This document shows, in pieces, positions 42,776-53,840 of a DNA stretch of 64,000 nucleotides. The DNA lies in contig CM019693.1 in assembly GCA_009760885.1 (NCBI GenBank), positions 47,560,751 to 47,624,750 of the forward strand, written 5' to 3'. Source of the stretch: Achatina immaculata. Its lineage: Eukaryota; Mollusca; Gastropoda; Stylommatophora; Achatinidae. How positions within the stretch are numbered: position 1 is the stretch's first letter; each line of letters begins with the position of its first letter. A program made the position numbers and the translations under genes. The notes beneath the pieces are model-generated. The model was not told where the DNA came from. It worked only from the letters and a program-made list of their open reading frames with translations, and searched no databases.

Positions 42776-43319
42776 TGAACAGAAATTAGGAACAGAATAG
42801 GCCAAGCAAAGACTGCATTTCAGAGAATGAGAAACATATTAGCTAACACATCTTTATCAATGAATGTTAGAAAACGAGTACTAAAATGCTATATTGAACC
42901 TATCTTGTTATATGGAAGTGAATCATGGACAATAGGCAAGTCTGCACAAAAATCATTGGAAGCAGCAGAAATGTGGTTTATTAGAAGAATGTTGCGAATC
43001 CCCTGGACAGCAAAAATAACTAATGAAGAATGTATGAGAAGAGCTGGAGAGACAAAAAACCTTGTCAAAAAGATAAGAGAGAGACAATGTACTTTCATAG
43101 GACATGCAATGAGAAGAGGGGGCATTGAAAATATTATAACAACAGGAAAAATAGAAGGAAGAAGATCAAGAGGAAGACCAAGAGAAATGATACTGGACAG
43201 TCTGACGGGATGGTGTGAGAGGAGATCACCAACTGAACTGATGGCCTGCATGAAGGATTGGGTCCTCTGGAGAAGCATAATAGCCAACGCCAGTCGGCAC
43301 GGCGCCTGATGATGATGAT
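42776..43319 (+). mobile_element. RTE-B 3' fragment inserted into the 58-bp array
   Basis: This 5'-truncated copy starts at the thumb (TEIRNRIGQAKTAFQRMRNI) and runs open to the stop (43307-43309), including GSESWTIGKSAQKSLEAAEM, NEECMRRAGETKN, HAMRRGGIENI and GRPREMILDSL. The tail is (gat)n. The target tgatgt appears on both sides, but merges with the tail on the right. This copy has Cys where the 12-kb copy has a stop. Confidence 0.9.
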
Positions 43320-43915
43320 GATGTATTGTGCTGGCCATGTACAGTGTAGTTAGATCCTAGCAGTAAATATAGCATGGTGATGTATTGTGTTGGGCATGTA
43401 CAGTGTGGATAGATCCTAGCAGTAAATAGAGCACTGTGATGTATTGTGTTGGGCATGTACAGTGTAGATAGATCCTAGCAGTAAATAGAGCACTGTGATG
43501 TATTGTGTTGGGCATGTACAGTGTAGATAGATCCTAGCAGTAAATAGAGCACTGTGATGTATTGTGTTGGGCATGTACAGTGTAGATAGATCCTAGCAGT
43601 AAATAGAGCACTGTGATGTATTGTGTTGGGCATGTACAGTGTAGATAGATCCTAGCAGTAAATAGAGCACTGTGATGTATTGTGTTGGGCATGTACAGTG
43701 TAGATAGATCCTAGCAGTAAATAGAGCACTGTGATGTATTGTGTTGGGCATGTACAGTGTAGATAGATCCTAGCAGTAAATAGAGCACTGTGATGTATTG
43801 TGTTGGGCATGTACAGTGTAGATAGATCCTAGCAGTAAATAGAGCACTGTGATGTATTGTGTTGGGCATGTACAGTATAGATAGATCCTAGTGGTAACTA
43901 TAGCACTGTGATGGT
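43320..43915. repeat. minisatellite, 59-bp unit, right block, ~10 copies
   Basis: This is the same repeat family as the left block but with a different, uniform version: ttgggcatgtacagtgtaga instead of ctggccatgtaagtgtaaat. Confidence 0.94.
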
Positions 43916-44067
43916 GTTCTGAGCTAAATGAAAAGATGAACGTGGTAAAACTGATATCATCAAGTGATACACTGTATGACTCACTACACACCACATATGG
44001 TGTATCATTGTCAAACAAATCCTGTTAGATCACAGGTATGGAAAATCTAACAATATCCATATGCATG

Positions 44068-44470
44068 TTTATCCTATCACAGATCTTACAACACTGGATG
44101 TTGTGTATGTAAAGTTTATCTTATCACAGATCTTACAACACTGGATGTTGTGTATGTAAAGTTTATCTTATCACAGATCTTACAACACTGGATGTTGTGT
44201 ATGTAAAGTTTATCTTATCATACTTACAACACTGGATGTTGTGTATGTAAAGTTTATCTTATCATACTTACAACACTGGATGTTGTGTATGTAAAGTTTA
44301 TCTTATCATACTTACAACACTGGATGTTGTGTATGTAAAGTTTATCTTATCACAGATCTTACAACACTGGATGTTGTGTATGTAAAGTATATCTTATCAT
44401 ACTTACAACACTGGATGTTGTGTATGTAAAGTTTATCTTATCACAGATCTTACAACACTGGATGTTGTGT
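44068..44470 (+). repeat. 43-47-bp array founded on the intron 3 / exon 4 junction
   Basis: About eight copies of a unit carrying atcttacaacactggatgtt and gtgtatgtaaagtttatctt precede exon 4. The last copy is exon 4 itself. Copies with an intact cacag acceptor end at 44082, 44129, 44176 and 44355 (native 44446). Other copies lost it (tcatact). Each copy also contains a donor-like gtatgtaaag. Confidence 0.93.
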
Positions 44471-44614
44471 ATGGGAGCAAACACTGGCAACTATCTGTCA
44501 TCACTTTACCTGGTGGTGAAGGCTTGTTTTCTTCTCAACATCATCTTACAGTTCATCATTCTAACAGCCTTTCTGGATTTTAATTATTGGCACTATGGAG
44601 TGAGGGCACTGCAG
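44447..44614 (+). CDS. innexin exon 4
   Basis: The exon has 56 codons, phase 0/0. The acceptor is cttatcacag (to 44446) and the donor is CAG|gtaata. It encodes residues 203-258: the end of the cytoplasmic loop, TM3 (LYLVVKACFLLNIILQFI) and the start of extracellular loop 2. The first 25 or so nucleotides, together with the acceptor, are repeated about eight times upstream as a minisatellite. The native acceptor is therefore the last of several nearly identical sites. This start is chosen because only the last copy reads on into TM3. Confidence 0.87.
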
Positions 44615-44639
44615 GTAATATGACTGCTGATCTACATCT

Positions 44640-44800
44640 CTGTTTTGAATATCATTGTTGTGTAAAAAGATAGTCTGTAATTTTTATTGTTTGTCTGTTG
44701 GATATCATTGTTATGTAAATAAATGGTCTTTAATTTTTACTGTTTTCTGCTGTATTGGATATCATTGTTGTGTAAACAGATGGTCTTTATTTGTTGCTGC
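44640..44800. repeat. tandem repeat, ~60 bp x 3, diverged
   Basis: Copies carry gatatcattgttgtgtaaa and tggtctttaattttta. Confidence 0.7.
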
Positions 44801-45039
44801 TAGAATTGAACACATATCTTGAGATAAGAATAAAGAAGCTACATAAGCAGTGAAATGTGAGAGAAAGCATGGTAAAGAGTAATATAATAGAAAACAAGAA
44901 AAGGATTAACATGGACGCACAAGGAGACAAAGAATAACATAAATGTAAATAAGACAAAAAGTAACATAAAAGTAAACAAGATAATGAATAACATGAGTGT
45001 AAAAAAAGACAAGAAATGGCTTAAAAATAAACAATACAA

Positions 45040-45690
45040 GGAATAATGTAAAGGTTATTAAGATAAGGAATAACATGAGTGTAAACAAGACAAGGAATAC
45101 CATGAGTGTAAGCAAGACAAAGAATAACATGAGGGTAAACAAGGAGTAACATGAGTGTAAACAAGACAAAGAATAACATGAGGGTAAACAAGGAGTAACA
45201 TGAGTGTAAACAAGACAAAGAATAACATGAGGGTAAACAAGGAGTAACATGAGTGTAAACAAGACAAAGAATAACATGAGGGTAAATAAGACAAAGGATA
45301 ACATGAGTGTAAACAAGACAAAGAATAACATGAGTTTAAACAAGACAAAGAATAACATGAGTGTAAACAAGACAAAGAATAACATAAGTGTAAACAAGAC
45401 AAGGAATAACATGAGTATAAACAAGACAAAGAATAACATGAGTGTAAACAAGACAAAGAATAACATAAGTGTAAACAAGACAAAGAATAACATGAGTGTA
45501 AACAAGACAAAGAATAACATAAGTGTAAACAAGACAAAGAATAACATGAGTGTAAACAAGACAAAGAATAACATGAGTGTAAACAAGACAAAGAATAACA
45601 TAAGTGTAAACAAGACAAGGAATAACATGAGTGTAAACAAGACAAGGAATAACATGAGTGTAAACAGGACAAGGAACAACATGAGTAGTC
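45040..45690. repeat. minisatellite, 27-bp unit, ~23 copies
   Basis: The unit carries aacatgagtgtaaacaagac. The 27-bp period leaves long open frames on both strands that I do not call genes. Confidence 0.94.
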
Positions 45691-45774
45691 TGGTGTGTGA
45701 CAGAAGTAAAAATGACAACACAGTATAGTTTATAGCACAAAATTATGAGTTACATGAGATGAACAAGAAGGAAA

Positions 45775-45925
45775 CACAGGTCAGTGTTAACACAGGTCAG
45801 TGTTTCCCACACAGTGCAGTGTTAACACAGGTCAATGTTTCCCACACAGTGCAGTGTTAACACAGGTCAGTGTTTCCCACACAGTGCAGTGTTAACACAG
45901 GTCAGTGTTTCCCAGGCTTGTTCAG
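45775..45925. repeat. tandem repeat, ~37-bp x 4
   Basis: Copies carry gtgttaacacaggtcagtgt and ttcccacacagtgca. The final copy continues as cagtgtttcccaggc, a possible hAT-like terminus. Confidence 0.82.
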
Positions 45926-46439
45926 TCTACTGCCCACTTTTCTTCCAGGTCACATCCTCAATGCAACCACCCCCACCCCCCTGTTATGTACTACTTATAC
46001 AATGACTTATTAAACTAGATATGTGTTACACAACTAAAACTTTCAATTAGAAATCCAGTTTATTTAACAGTATGAAAACATTTATAACTCACCTACTGCA
46101 TTATTTTCTCAACTTTTAATGTGATGGATGAGTTTCATATAGGAACACAAGTTTCTCAGTACCAGGTTGAAAAGAACTTTGCCTCCCTAACAGGACTCCT
46201 GTAGGCCTCTCGGTTATAAGCAAGATGGCCTGCTGCTGATGCATTCATTTGCAGATTATCAACAATATCTTGCAGCCATCTTCACCTTGGTCTTCCTCTC
46301 TTTCTTTTTCCCATTATGTACCCTTCCAAGATGGTCTTCTCTAGATTATCATGATGTTTAATGTGTCCAAAATATTTAAGTTTTCTCTCTTTAATCCTCT
46401 TTACTAGCCAGCCTTCTTCATTATTAAGTTCTTGTAATA

Positions 46440-46795
46440 TGGATATATAAAATGGAATGAATTTAAGAACAAACACAGAGATAAGAAAGATGAGCAAAGA
46501 ACAACCAGTCTGACAGGTAGTCAGAAAAAGAAGATGGACATATGTAGGCCATGTGATGAGAAGAAACAATCAGAGAATACCAAAACAAGCTATCAAGTGG
46601 AACACAACAGGCTGAAGGAAAAGAAGTCAACCACGTGAAACTCTAAAGAGGACATTGTTAAGAGAAGCCAGTTTAGTGGGCATAACATCCCTTGATGAAG
46701 TTGAAAAACTCGCCGAAAACATGAAAACTTGGCAAACAACTATGCGAGCAAAATGTCTCATTTAACGGCACCGGAAGGATGTGAGTATGGATATA
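46440..46795 (+). mobile_element. LINE family C 3' fragment nested in LINE D (unit 1)
   Basis: On the + strand it reads a broken KWNEFKNKHRDKKDEQRTT region, RKRRWTYVGHVMRRNNQRIP-like codons and the family C end aacggcaccggaaggatgtg. It is out of frame and dead. It is repeated in unit 2 at about 48020-48375. Confidence 0.75.
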
Positions 46796-48019
46796 TTTGT
46801 TCTTTTCTGTGTCCATGATATCTGAAGAACTCTTCTGTAGCATTTACATTCAAAGGTATTTATGTGTTTCTCAGCTGTTTTATTAAGTGTCCAAGTCTCA
46901 CAGGCATATGTTACGATTGGAAAGATGCGTGCCCTTAACAGTCTTATTTTTGTAGCTCTGTCTGTTCCTCTCTACAGCTTATTTAGTTGTTTTATTTTTT
47001 GAAGAGCGATAGATGTCCTCCTTTTAATGTCCCTCATTGTATGTCCATTATTAGTTAGTAATGATCCAAGATATTAAAAACTCTCCACCTCTTCCAATTT
47101 TGTCTCATTAATACATATTTCAGCTGCCTTGTTTGTTTTGTCATTTGTCATCAGTTTAGTTTTCTTCGCATTAAGATAGAGGTTTTGCTCTTCACTGTTC
47201 TTACAGACTGACATAATTAGTTTTTCCATTCCTTTTTGTGTTGTGGACAGTAATACTGTGTCATCAGCACATCTAATCTCTGGCATTTCATAACCTCCAA
47301 TTGTTATGGCATTATAATATTCTTTGTCTACATCTTCTCTAACATTCCTCATTATATTTTCAGTATACAAGTTAAATAAGTAAGGCAACAATATGCACTC
47401 CTGACGGACCCCTTGTTTTATGTCAAACCAAATTGTTGTTTCACCATTTATTACTGCTGCCTGTTGGTCTAGATACAACAGTGATGTTAATTGTATCAGA
47501 TGTGTTGGAAATTCCATTTTTTCCATTATTTCCTAAAGTTTCTGGTGTTGTACACAATCAAATGCCTTTGAATAGTCTGAAAAGATAAATATAGATTCAC
47601 ATTAAATTCTCTACATTTTTCTGTTATTAATCTTATGTTAAATATATGATCTCTTGATCCTCTTCCTTGCCTGAAACCAGCTTGGACCATATTAATTTCT
47701 CCTTCTATTTTCTTACGAAGTCTACCCATTATGATTTTTAATAGAGTTTTACTGGCATGACTAATTAGGGCAACAGTTCTGTAGGCCTCTCGGTTATAAG
47801 CAAGATGGCCTGCTGCTGATGCATTCATTTGCAGATTATCAACAATATCTTGCAGCCATCTTCACCTTGGTCTTCCTCTCTTTCTTTTTCCCATTATGTA
47901 CCCTTCCAAGATGGTCTTCTCTAGATTATCATGATGTTTAATGTGTCCAAAATATTTAAGTTTTCTCTCTTTAATCCTCTTTACTAGCCAGCCTTCTTCA
48001 TTATTAAGTTCTTGTAATA

Positions 48020-48375
48020 TGGATATATAAAATGGAATGAATTTAAGAACAAACACAGAGATAAGAAAGATGAGCAAAGAACAACCAGTCTGACAGGTAG
48101 TCAGAAAAAGAAGATGGACATATGTAGGCCATGTGATGAGAAGAAACAATCAGAGAATACCAAAACAAGCTATCAAGTGGAACACAACAGGCTGAAGGAA
48201 AAGAAGTCAACCACGTGAAACTCTAAAGAGGACATTGTTAAGAGAAGCCAGTTTAGTGGGCATAACATCCCTTGATGAAGTTGAAAAACTCGCCGAAAAC
48301 ATGAAAACTTGGCAAACAACTATGCGAACAAAATGTCTCATTTAACGGCACCGGAAGGATGTGAGTATGGATATA
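48020..48375 (+). mobile_element. LINE family C 3' fragment nested in LINE D (unit 2)
   Basis: This is the duplicate of 46440-46795, produced by the 1580-bp tandem duplication and not by a new insertion. Confidence 0.75.
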
Positions 48376-50129
48376 TTTGTTCTTTTCTGTGTCCATGATA
48401 TCTGAAGAACTCTTCTGTAGCATTTACATTCAAAGGTATTTATGTGTTTCTCAGCTGTTTTATTAAGTGTCCAAGTCTCACAGGCATATGTTACGATTGG
48501 AAAGATGCGTGCCCTTAACAGTCTTATTTTTGTAGCTCTGTCTGTTCCTCTCTACAGCTTATTTAGTTGTTTTATTTTTTGAAGAGCGATAGATGTCCTC
48601 CTTTTAATGTCCCTCATTGTATGTCCATTATTAGTTAGTAATGATCCAAGATATTAAAAACTCTCCACCTCTTCCAATTTTGTCTCATTAATACATATTT
48701 CAGCTGCCTTGTTTGTTTTGTCATTTGTCATCAGTTTAGTTTTCTTCGCATTAAGATAGAGGTTTTGCTCTTCACTGTTCTTACAGACTGACATAATTAG
48801 TTTTTCCATTCCTTTTTGTGTTGTGGACAGTAATACTGTGTCATCAGCACATCTAATCTCTGGCATTTCATAACCTCCAATTGTTATGGCATTATAATAT
48901 TCTTTGTCTACATCTTCTCTAACATTCCTCATTATATTTTCAGTATACAAGTTAAATAAGTAAGGCAACAATATGCACTCCTGACGGACCCCTTGTTTTA
49001 TGTCAAACCAAATTGTTGTTTCACCATTTATTACTGCTGCCTGTTGGTCTAGATACAACAGTGATGTTAATTGTATCAGATGTGTTGGAAATTCCATTTT
49101 TTCCATTATTTCCTAAAGTTTCTGGTGTTGTACACAATCAAATGCCTTTGAATAGTCTGAAAAGATAAATATAGATTCACATTAAATTCTCTACATTTTT
49201 CTGTTATTAATCTTATGTTAAATATATGATCTCTTGATCCTCTTCCTTGCCTGAAACCAGCTTGGACCATATTAATTTCTCCTTCTATTTTCTTACGAAG
49301 TCTACCCATTATGATTTTTAATAGAGTTTTACTGGCATGACTAATTAGGGCAACAGTTCTGTAGTTTGTGCATAATTGCCCTTTTTTGGCAGTGGTATGA
49401 ATACAGTTCTTTTCCATTCTTTTCGCCAAATACCTGAATGCCATATCTCTTTACGTAGTGCATGATATATTGTAGCACATTCCTTTCCTCCTGCTTTAAT
49501 AAATTCAGCTGCTATCTCATTATATCCTGGTGATCTACCATTTTTCAGGTTCTTTATTGCCCATAAAACTTCACTTGTCGGTTTAGATTCTTTCTCCTCC
49601 AATAATAATTCACACTGTTGATTTTCACCTTCACTGTCAGTTGTATCATACATTCCTCTGCAATATTCCTTCCATCTTTCTAGAATTTCCTCTTTCTCTG
49701 TCAAGGTCTTTCCCATCTCGTCACAAATTAAATTTAGGTGTGACACTTCTTGTCAATGTCTTCATTTCTTTAAACATTTCACTATCTCTTCCACACTTTT
49801 GATGTCCTTCTATTATTTCACAACAACTTGTATGTATTGCTTTTTTGTCTCTTCTTATGTTTCCTCTTATTTCTTTTGTTAAAGATTTATATTCCTCTTT
49901 GTTGTTGTTTGTCATTTTCCAATTCTTCTTCATTTCTCTATGTTGTTTTATTAGTTTTAGTGTGCCTGCTGTAATCCATTCATTCTTTTGTGTTTTCTTA
50001 ACTGGAACTATATCATTAGCTGCTGTTATTAAGATATCTCTGACCTATGTAGCCAATTCATCAGATGTCATCTCCTCTTGTACAGCCATCAGTGTCTCAA
50101 AATGGTTCTTCACTTCTATACTATATTGT

Positions 50130-50250
50130 TCTGGTATTTTTGTAAGATCAAAGCAGAGTGGTCTTACTGTATTGTTCTGGTATTTTTGTAAGATCAAAGC
50201 AGAGTGGTCTTACCGTATTGTTCTGGTATTTTTGTAAGATCACAGCGGAG
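50130..50250. repeat. tandem repeat, 53 bp x ~2.5
   Basis: Copies carry attgttctggtatttttgta and agatcaaagcagagtggtct. Confidence 0.8.
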
Positions 50251-50300
50251 TGGTCTTGATCCCGTAACTGTCTTTTTTATCTTTATCTTCATGTCTGCTT

Positions 50301-51005
50301 GACTCATGGTCCGTGTCATAGCTGGCACCTGCTAGAGTTTCTCATGCCCTCCTACTGCCCCTTTTTCTTTCACTACCCCCATGATCCTTTTCAACTTCCA
50401 CGGAGGGAAGGCATTATCGCCCAGGTTTGGAAACACTGGTGTAGGGTGTGGCATAAAAGTACAAAATACTTGAGATAAGCAAGTATGAAACATATCACAG
50501 TGTGGTATATGGCACAAAATTAGAAAACACTTGAGATAAACAAGTAGGAAACATATCACAGTGTGTTGTATGGCACACAATTACAAAGTACATGAGAATA
50601 AGCTTTTCTGCTAGAGAAAATGGAACACTAGAGACATAAACTGGACAAGAAAAATGTGGCCAACTAAGAAGATAAAGTCAGAGTAAAGTTAAATTAAATT
50701 ACAAAGCTTTTTAACTTATACAAAAATTTAGGACCCCAGACCAGCAAAAAACATCCATAATCAAGACTGAGAATAGGATCCAAACAGTTATAAAAGCTGT
50801 GATGGCAATCTTCTCTTATTTCTGTTGTAGCATTTGTTACATGAAGTAGTAGCATTTGTTATATGAAAATAATAGCATTTGTTACATGAAATTAGTATAA
50901 TGTTGCGCTTGTTTTCTCAGAATCAACCAGTATGTGATTCACTTCACTTTCATAGATTCAGCCTTACGTGGGTGCTAAGAATATTCTACTGCTGCTGCTC
51001 CTCAG
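50301..51005 (+). other. end of intron 4; no gene seen
   Basis: It holds a loose three-copy acaaaatactt/aacatatcacagtgtg repeat (50445-50590) and a short gtagcatttgttacatgaa repeat (50825-50895). The rest leads into the exon 5 acceptor. Confidence 0.55.
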
Positions 51006-51198
51006 ATCTATCATGCCACTCATGAGAAGAAGGACATCATCCACTTTCCTCGTGTGGCCTTGTGCCACTTTCAGGTTCGAGGGCAAGGCAGCTGGATCCA
51101 GTGTTTGTTAACCATCAACATGTTGCTGGAGAAACTCTTTATTATAGAGTGGTTCTGGTTGCTATTTCTTCTTGTCCTCACCATTTACAGTTTTATTG
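51006..51198 (+). CDS. innexin exon 5
   Basis: The exon has 193 nt, entering in phase 0 and leaving in phase 1. The acceptor is ctgctcctcag (to 51005) and the donor is TTG|gtaagt. It encodes residues 259-323: extracellular loop 2 with FPRVALC (Cys278) and Cys291, the conserved innexin-type INMLLEK segment, and TM4 rich in Trp/Phe/Leu. The split codon G|CT (Ala) is completed by exon 6. Confidence 0.9.
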
Positions 51199-51204
51199 GT
51201 AAGT

Positions 51205-51370
51205 TTGGTTTTCTTGAAATGTGTGACACTTGTTTGGCTTTATTTACTTGTGGTTTTTTTCTTGACTTTTGTCTGGTTATATTTACATGTGGTTGTTTTC
51301 TTGACTTTTGTCTGGTTATATTTACATGCAGTTGTTTTCTTGACTTTTGTCTGACTATATTTACTTGTGA
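51205..51370. repeat. tandem repeat, ~44 bp x 3, after exon 5
   Basis: Copies carry ttcttgacttttgtctggtt and atatttacatg. Confidence 0.82.
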
Positions 51371-51394
51371 ATATTAACTAGACTGAACACCATT

Positions 51395-51805
51395 TTCTTG
51401 TTAAACCACCAACTCCTAGCCTTGTAGCTAGACCACCAACTCCTACCCTTGTAGCTAGACCACCAAATTCTAGGCATGTAGCTAGACCACCAACTCCTAC
51501 CCTTGTAGCTAGACCACCAAATTCTAGACATGTAGCTAGACCACCAAATTCTAGACATGTAGCTAGACCACCAAATTCTAGACATGTAGCTAGACCACCA
51601 AATTCTAGGCATGTAGCTAGACCACCAAATCCTAGGCATGTAGATAGACTACCAAATCCTAGGCATGTAGCTAGACCACCAAATCCTAGGCATGTAGCTA
51701 GACCACCAAATCCTAGCCATGTAGATAGATCACCAAATTCTAGGCATGTAGCTAGACCAATTCCTAGGCATGTAGCTAGACCACCAAATCCTAGGCATAT
51801 AAACA
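51395..51805. repeat. minisatellite, 27-bp unit, ~15 copies
   Basis: The unit carries catgtagctagaccaccaaa. Looser catgtagccatacatttaaa repeats continue to about 51970. Confidence 0.93.
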
Positions 51806-52097
51806 ACATAAACCTAGCCATACAGTGAAACAACATACATGTAGCCATAAACAACATAAATATAGCTATACATTAACAGCATACATATAGCCATACATTT
51901 AAACAACATACATGTAGCCATACATTTTAAACAATGTACATGTAGCCATACATTTAAACATATATACAGTTAAACAACATACTACTAACCTGTAACACAA
52001 AATACTAGTTTAAGATTGATGTGGTGCTGTCTAGTAAGATGCTGAAACCTGTACTATTCTGAATGATGTGAGCAGACTTTGATGTGACTTATTCCAG

Positions 52098-52189
52098 CTT
52101 GGTTGACCAGAATTCTGAGAACAGAACAGTCAGTGAGATTTGTTACCAAGTATCTGTCGGTTCTCAATGAAGATGGTAGCTTACCACAG
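52098..52189 (+). CDS. innexin exon 6
   Basis: The exon has 92 nt, phase 1 to phase 0. The acceptor is gacttattccag (to 52097) and the donor is CAG|gtttgt. It encodes residues 323-353 on the cytoplasmic side of TM4, ending NEDGSLPQ. It joins exon 7 in frame to give the typical innexin stretch of two FV-x-(R/K)-YL blocks. The last 60 nt are duplicated at 54467-54526. Confidence 0.87.
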
Positions 52190-52194
52190 GTTTG

Positions 52195-52335
52195 TATTTC
52201 TGCATCTGTCTCTGTGTGCATGTCTCTATATCTTTCTGTTTGTCTAAATCTCTGTGTGCATGTCTCTATATCTTTCTGTTTGTCTAAATCTCTGTGTGCA
52301 TGTCTCTATATCTTTCTGTATGTCTAAATCTCTGT
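52195..52335. repeat. tandem repeat, 35 bp x ~4, after exon 6
   Basis: The unit carries ctctgtgtgcatgtctctat and atctttctgtttgtctaaat. It is duplicated with its block at 54535-54675. Confidence 0.88.
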
Positions 52336-52339
52336 GTGT

Positions 52340-53045
52340 ATGTGTCTGTGTTTGCATATGCCTCTGTTTCTGTCTGTGTTTTTGTGTTTGTGTGTGTGTC
52401 TGTATCAGTGTCTCTATCTGAGTCTGTTTCTGATGGTCATATACCTACATATTCTGTTTGTCCGCATGTGAATTTTCTATATCTTTGGTTGTAGCAGTCA
52501 GGAACAGCAAGTGATGATTCTTTGTTTTGTGGTTGACACTGGTTGGTAACTGATGTGTTTTGTGGTTGACACAGGTTGATAACTGATATAGAGTATAGCA
52601 GGCATGAACTGTCTGAGACAGTTTACATAACTTTTATGTGGAATAATATACCTGTTTTGTGTTAGCAAGCACAATTTTAGATTAGAGAAAGATGGCTACA
52701 ACATTCCTAGAATGGAGTATTTCTTTGGAGAAGGGTACAGCTTGTAATGTGAGGATTTAAATAAATAAGACTATTTTAAAAGTTGTATCTGACAACTGCT
52801 AACATTACTACTAGACTTATTTGTCTCTGCTAATATCACTGTGTGATGAGATGACACACACACTATGAGAACATAATGAGAGTGACACATAAAAGATAAT
52901 TTTCTTGATCTTTTTATAACATGATAGAACCAAGTTCTTTATTCTTGTGGCCAGTGATATGATGAAGATGATGATGACATAATGTGAACATATCCCAGAA
53001 CATAAGTAGGATGATGTCTTCCCAAGAAGCTGCTGGTGCTGTGTC
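52340..53045 (+). other. intron 6, no gene seen
   Basis: A TG-rich tract to about 52430, then unique-looking DNA with two ttttgtggttgacactggtt-like copies (52520-52580). The region is repeated at 54680-55390. Confidence 0.5.
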
Positions 53046-53049
53046 TGAC

Positions 53050-53330
53050 TTCTTTGTAAACTTCATCACACTGACGGGCATTGTAAACTTCATCACACTG
53101 ACGGGCATTGTAAACTTCATCACACTGATGGGCTTTATAAACTTCATCACACTGATGGGCTTTGTAAACTTCATCACACGGATGGGCATCTGTTCATTGG
53201 ATGGCTGTGATAGTTTGAGGAAGCATGGTAGGGTCTTGGCTGGCTGTGATAGTTCGAGGAAGCATGGTAGGGTCTTGGCTGGCTGTGATAGTTTGAGGAA
53301 ACATGGTAGGGTCTTGGCTGGCTTTGGTTC
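53050..53330. repeat. two adjacent minisatellites before exon 7a
   Basis: The first is a 27-bp unit (ttgtaaacttcatcacactg), about 5 copies. The second is a 39-bp unit (ggctgtgatagtttgaggaa), about 3 copies. They are repeated before copies b (55393-55672) and, in part, c (56530-56690). Confidence 0.9.
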
Positions 53331-53410
53331 ACTAGTCTTGGTATTAGAGCAAGCACTTTAACTCTCTCTCTCCCTCTTTGTAATATAACACTGATTGATT
53401 GTGTTTACAG

Positions 53411-53695
53411 GAAGGCAAAAGAAATGTGGTCACTTTTGTCAGAGATTATCTGGGCAACGATGGTGTTTTCATGCTGCGGATCATTGCTACCAACACCAAT
53501 GATGTGGTCATGTCAGAACTGATGAGCAGTGTCTGGAAACGTTATATCGACTACGAGAATAAGGCTTTAAAGAAGCCTGAGCCACCACCCAAAGAGCCAG
53601 AACCATCGATAGACATGACCTTGGATGAGTTAGAGATGGAACCACTTCCTGTAAAAACTGACATCCTGGTTGCAGATGATTTTCATATTGCTTGA
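53411..53695 (+). CDS. innexin terminal exon 7, copy a
   Basis: The acceptor is gtgtttacag (to 53410). There are 94 codons and a TGA stop at 53693-53695. It encodes the cytoplasmic C-terminus: EGKRNVVTFVRDYLGNDG, then the innexin-typical ATNTNDVV block, then a Pro/Glu-rich acidic tail ending DDFHIA. The 3' flank carries about five copies of a 25-bp repeat. Copies b and c appear identical in coding sequence. Copy a lies directly downstream of full exon 6 and is the natural partner of the gene. Confidence 0.9.
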   Translation, partial: EGKRNVVTFVRDYLGNDGVFMLRIIATNTNDVVMSELMSSVWKRYIDYENKALKKPEPPPKEPEPSIDMTLDELEMEPLPVKTDILVADDFHIA

Positions 53696-53699
53696 TTTA

Positions 53700-53840
53700 T
53701 CTATCATAACTACACTCACATGGTCTTGTCATAACTACACTCACATGGTCTTGTCATAACTACACTCACATGGTCTTGTCATAACTACACTCACATGGTC
53801 TTGTCATAACTACACTCACATGGTCTTGTCATAACTAGCA
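53700..53840. repeat. 25-bp array in the 3' flank of exon 7a
   Basis: The unit carries tcataactacactcacatgg. There are five to six copies here but only two after exons 7b and 7c, so the three predicted 3' UTRs differ. Confidence 0.9.

Larger units (their letters stand above)
46198..49357. repeat. tandem duplication, 1580-bp unit x 2
   Basis: 46198-47777 and 47778-49357 differ at only a handful of positions (for example gcgagcaaa against gcgaacaaa). The flanks share ctgtag at the breakpoints (ctcctgtaggcc and gttctgtagttt), a 6-bp microhomology. Confidence 0.92.
46195..50300 (-). mobile_element. LINE family D (RTE-like), partly duplicated, minus strand in intron 4
   Basis: Reading leftward on the minus strand: linker (NNNKEEYKSLTKEIRGNIRR near 49900); LWAIKNLKNGRSPGYNEI (near 49560); FIPLPKKG; RTVALISHASKTLLKIIMG; VQAGFRQGRGSRDHIF; then GETTIWFDIKQGVRQECILL; and EIRCADDTVLLSTT (catalytic CADD). 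The C-terminal RIKERKLKYFGHIKHHDNLE and GKRKRGRPR follow. The fingers-to-palm part is frameshifted and stops are present. A 1580-bp part is tandemly duplicated, and a + strand family C fragment sits in each duplicate. Confidence 0.82.

Noticed and set aside
44906..45728. Long hydrophobic frame (271 codons) on the minus strand and matching plus-strand frame
   Set aside because: These are reading frames of a 27-bp repeat, open on both strands simultaneously.
51378..51857. Gly/Trp-rich repeat frames on the minus strand
   Set aside because: They are frames of a 27-bp satellite in an innexin intron.
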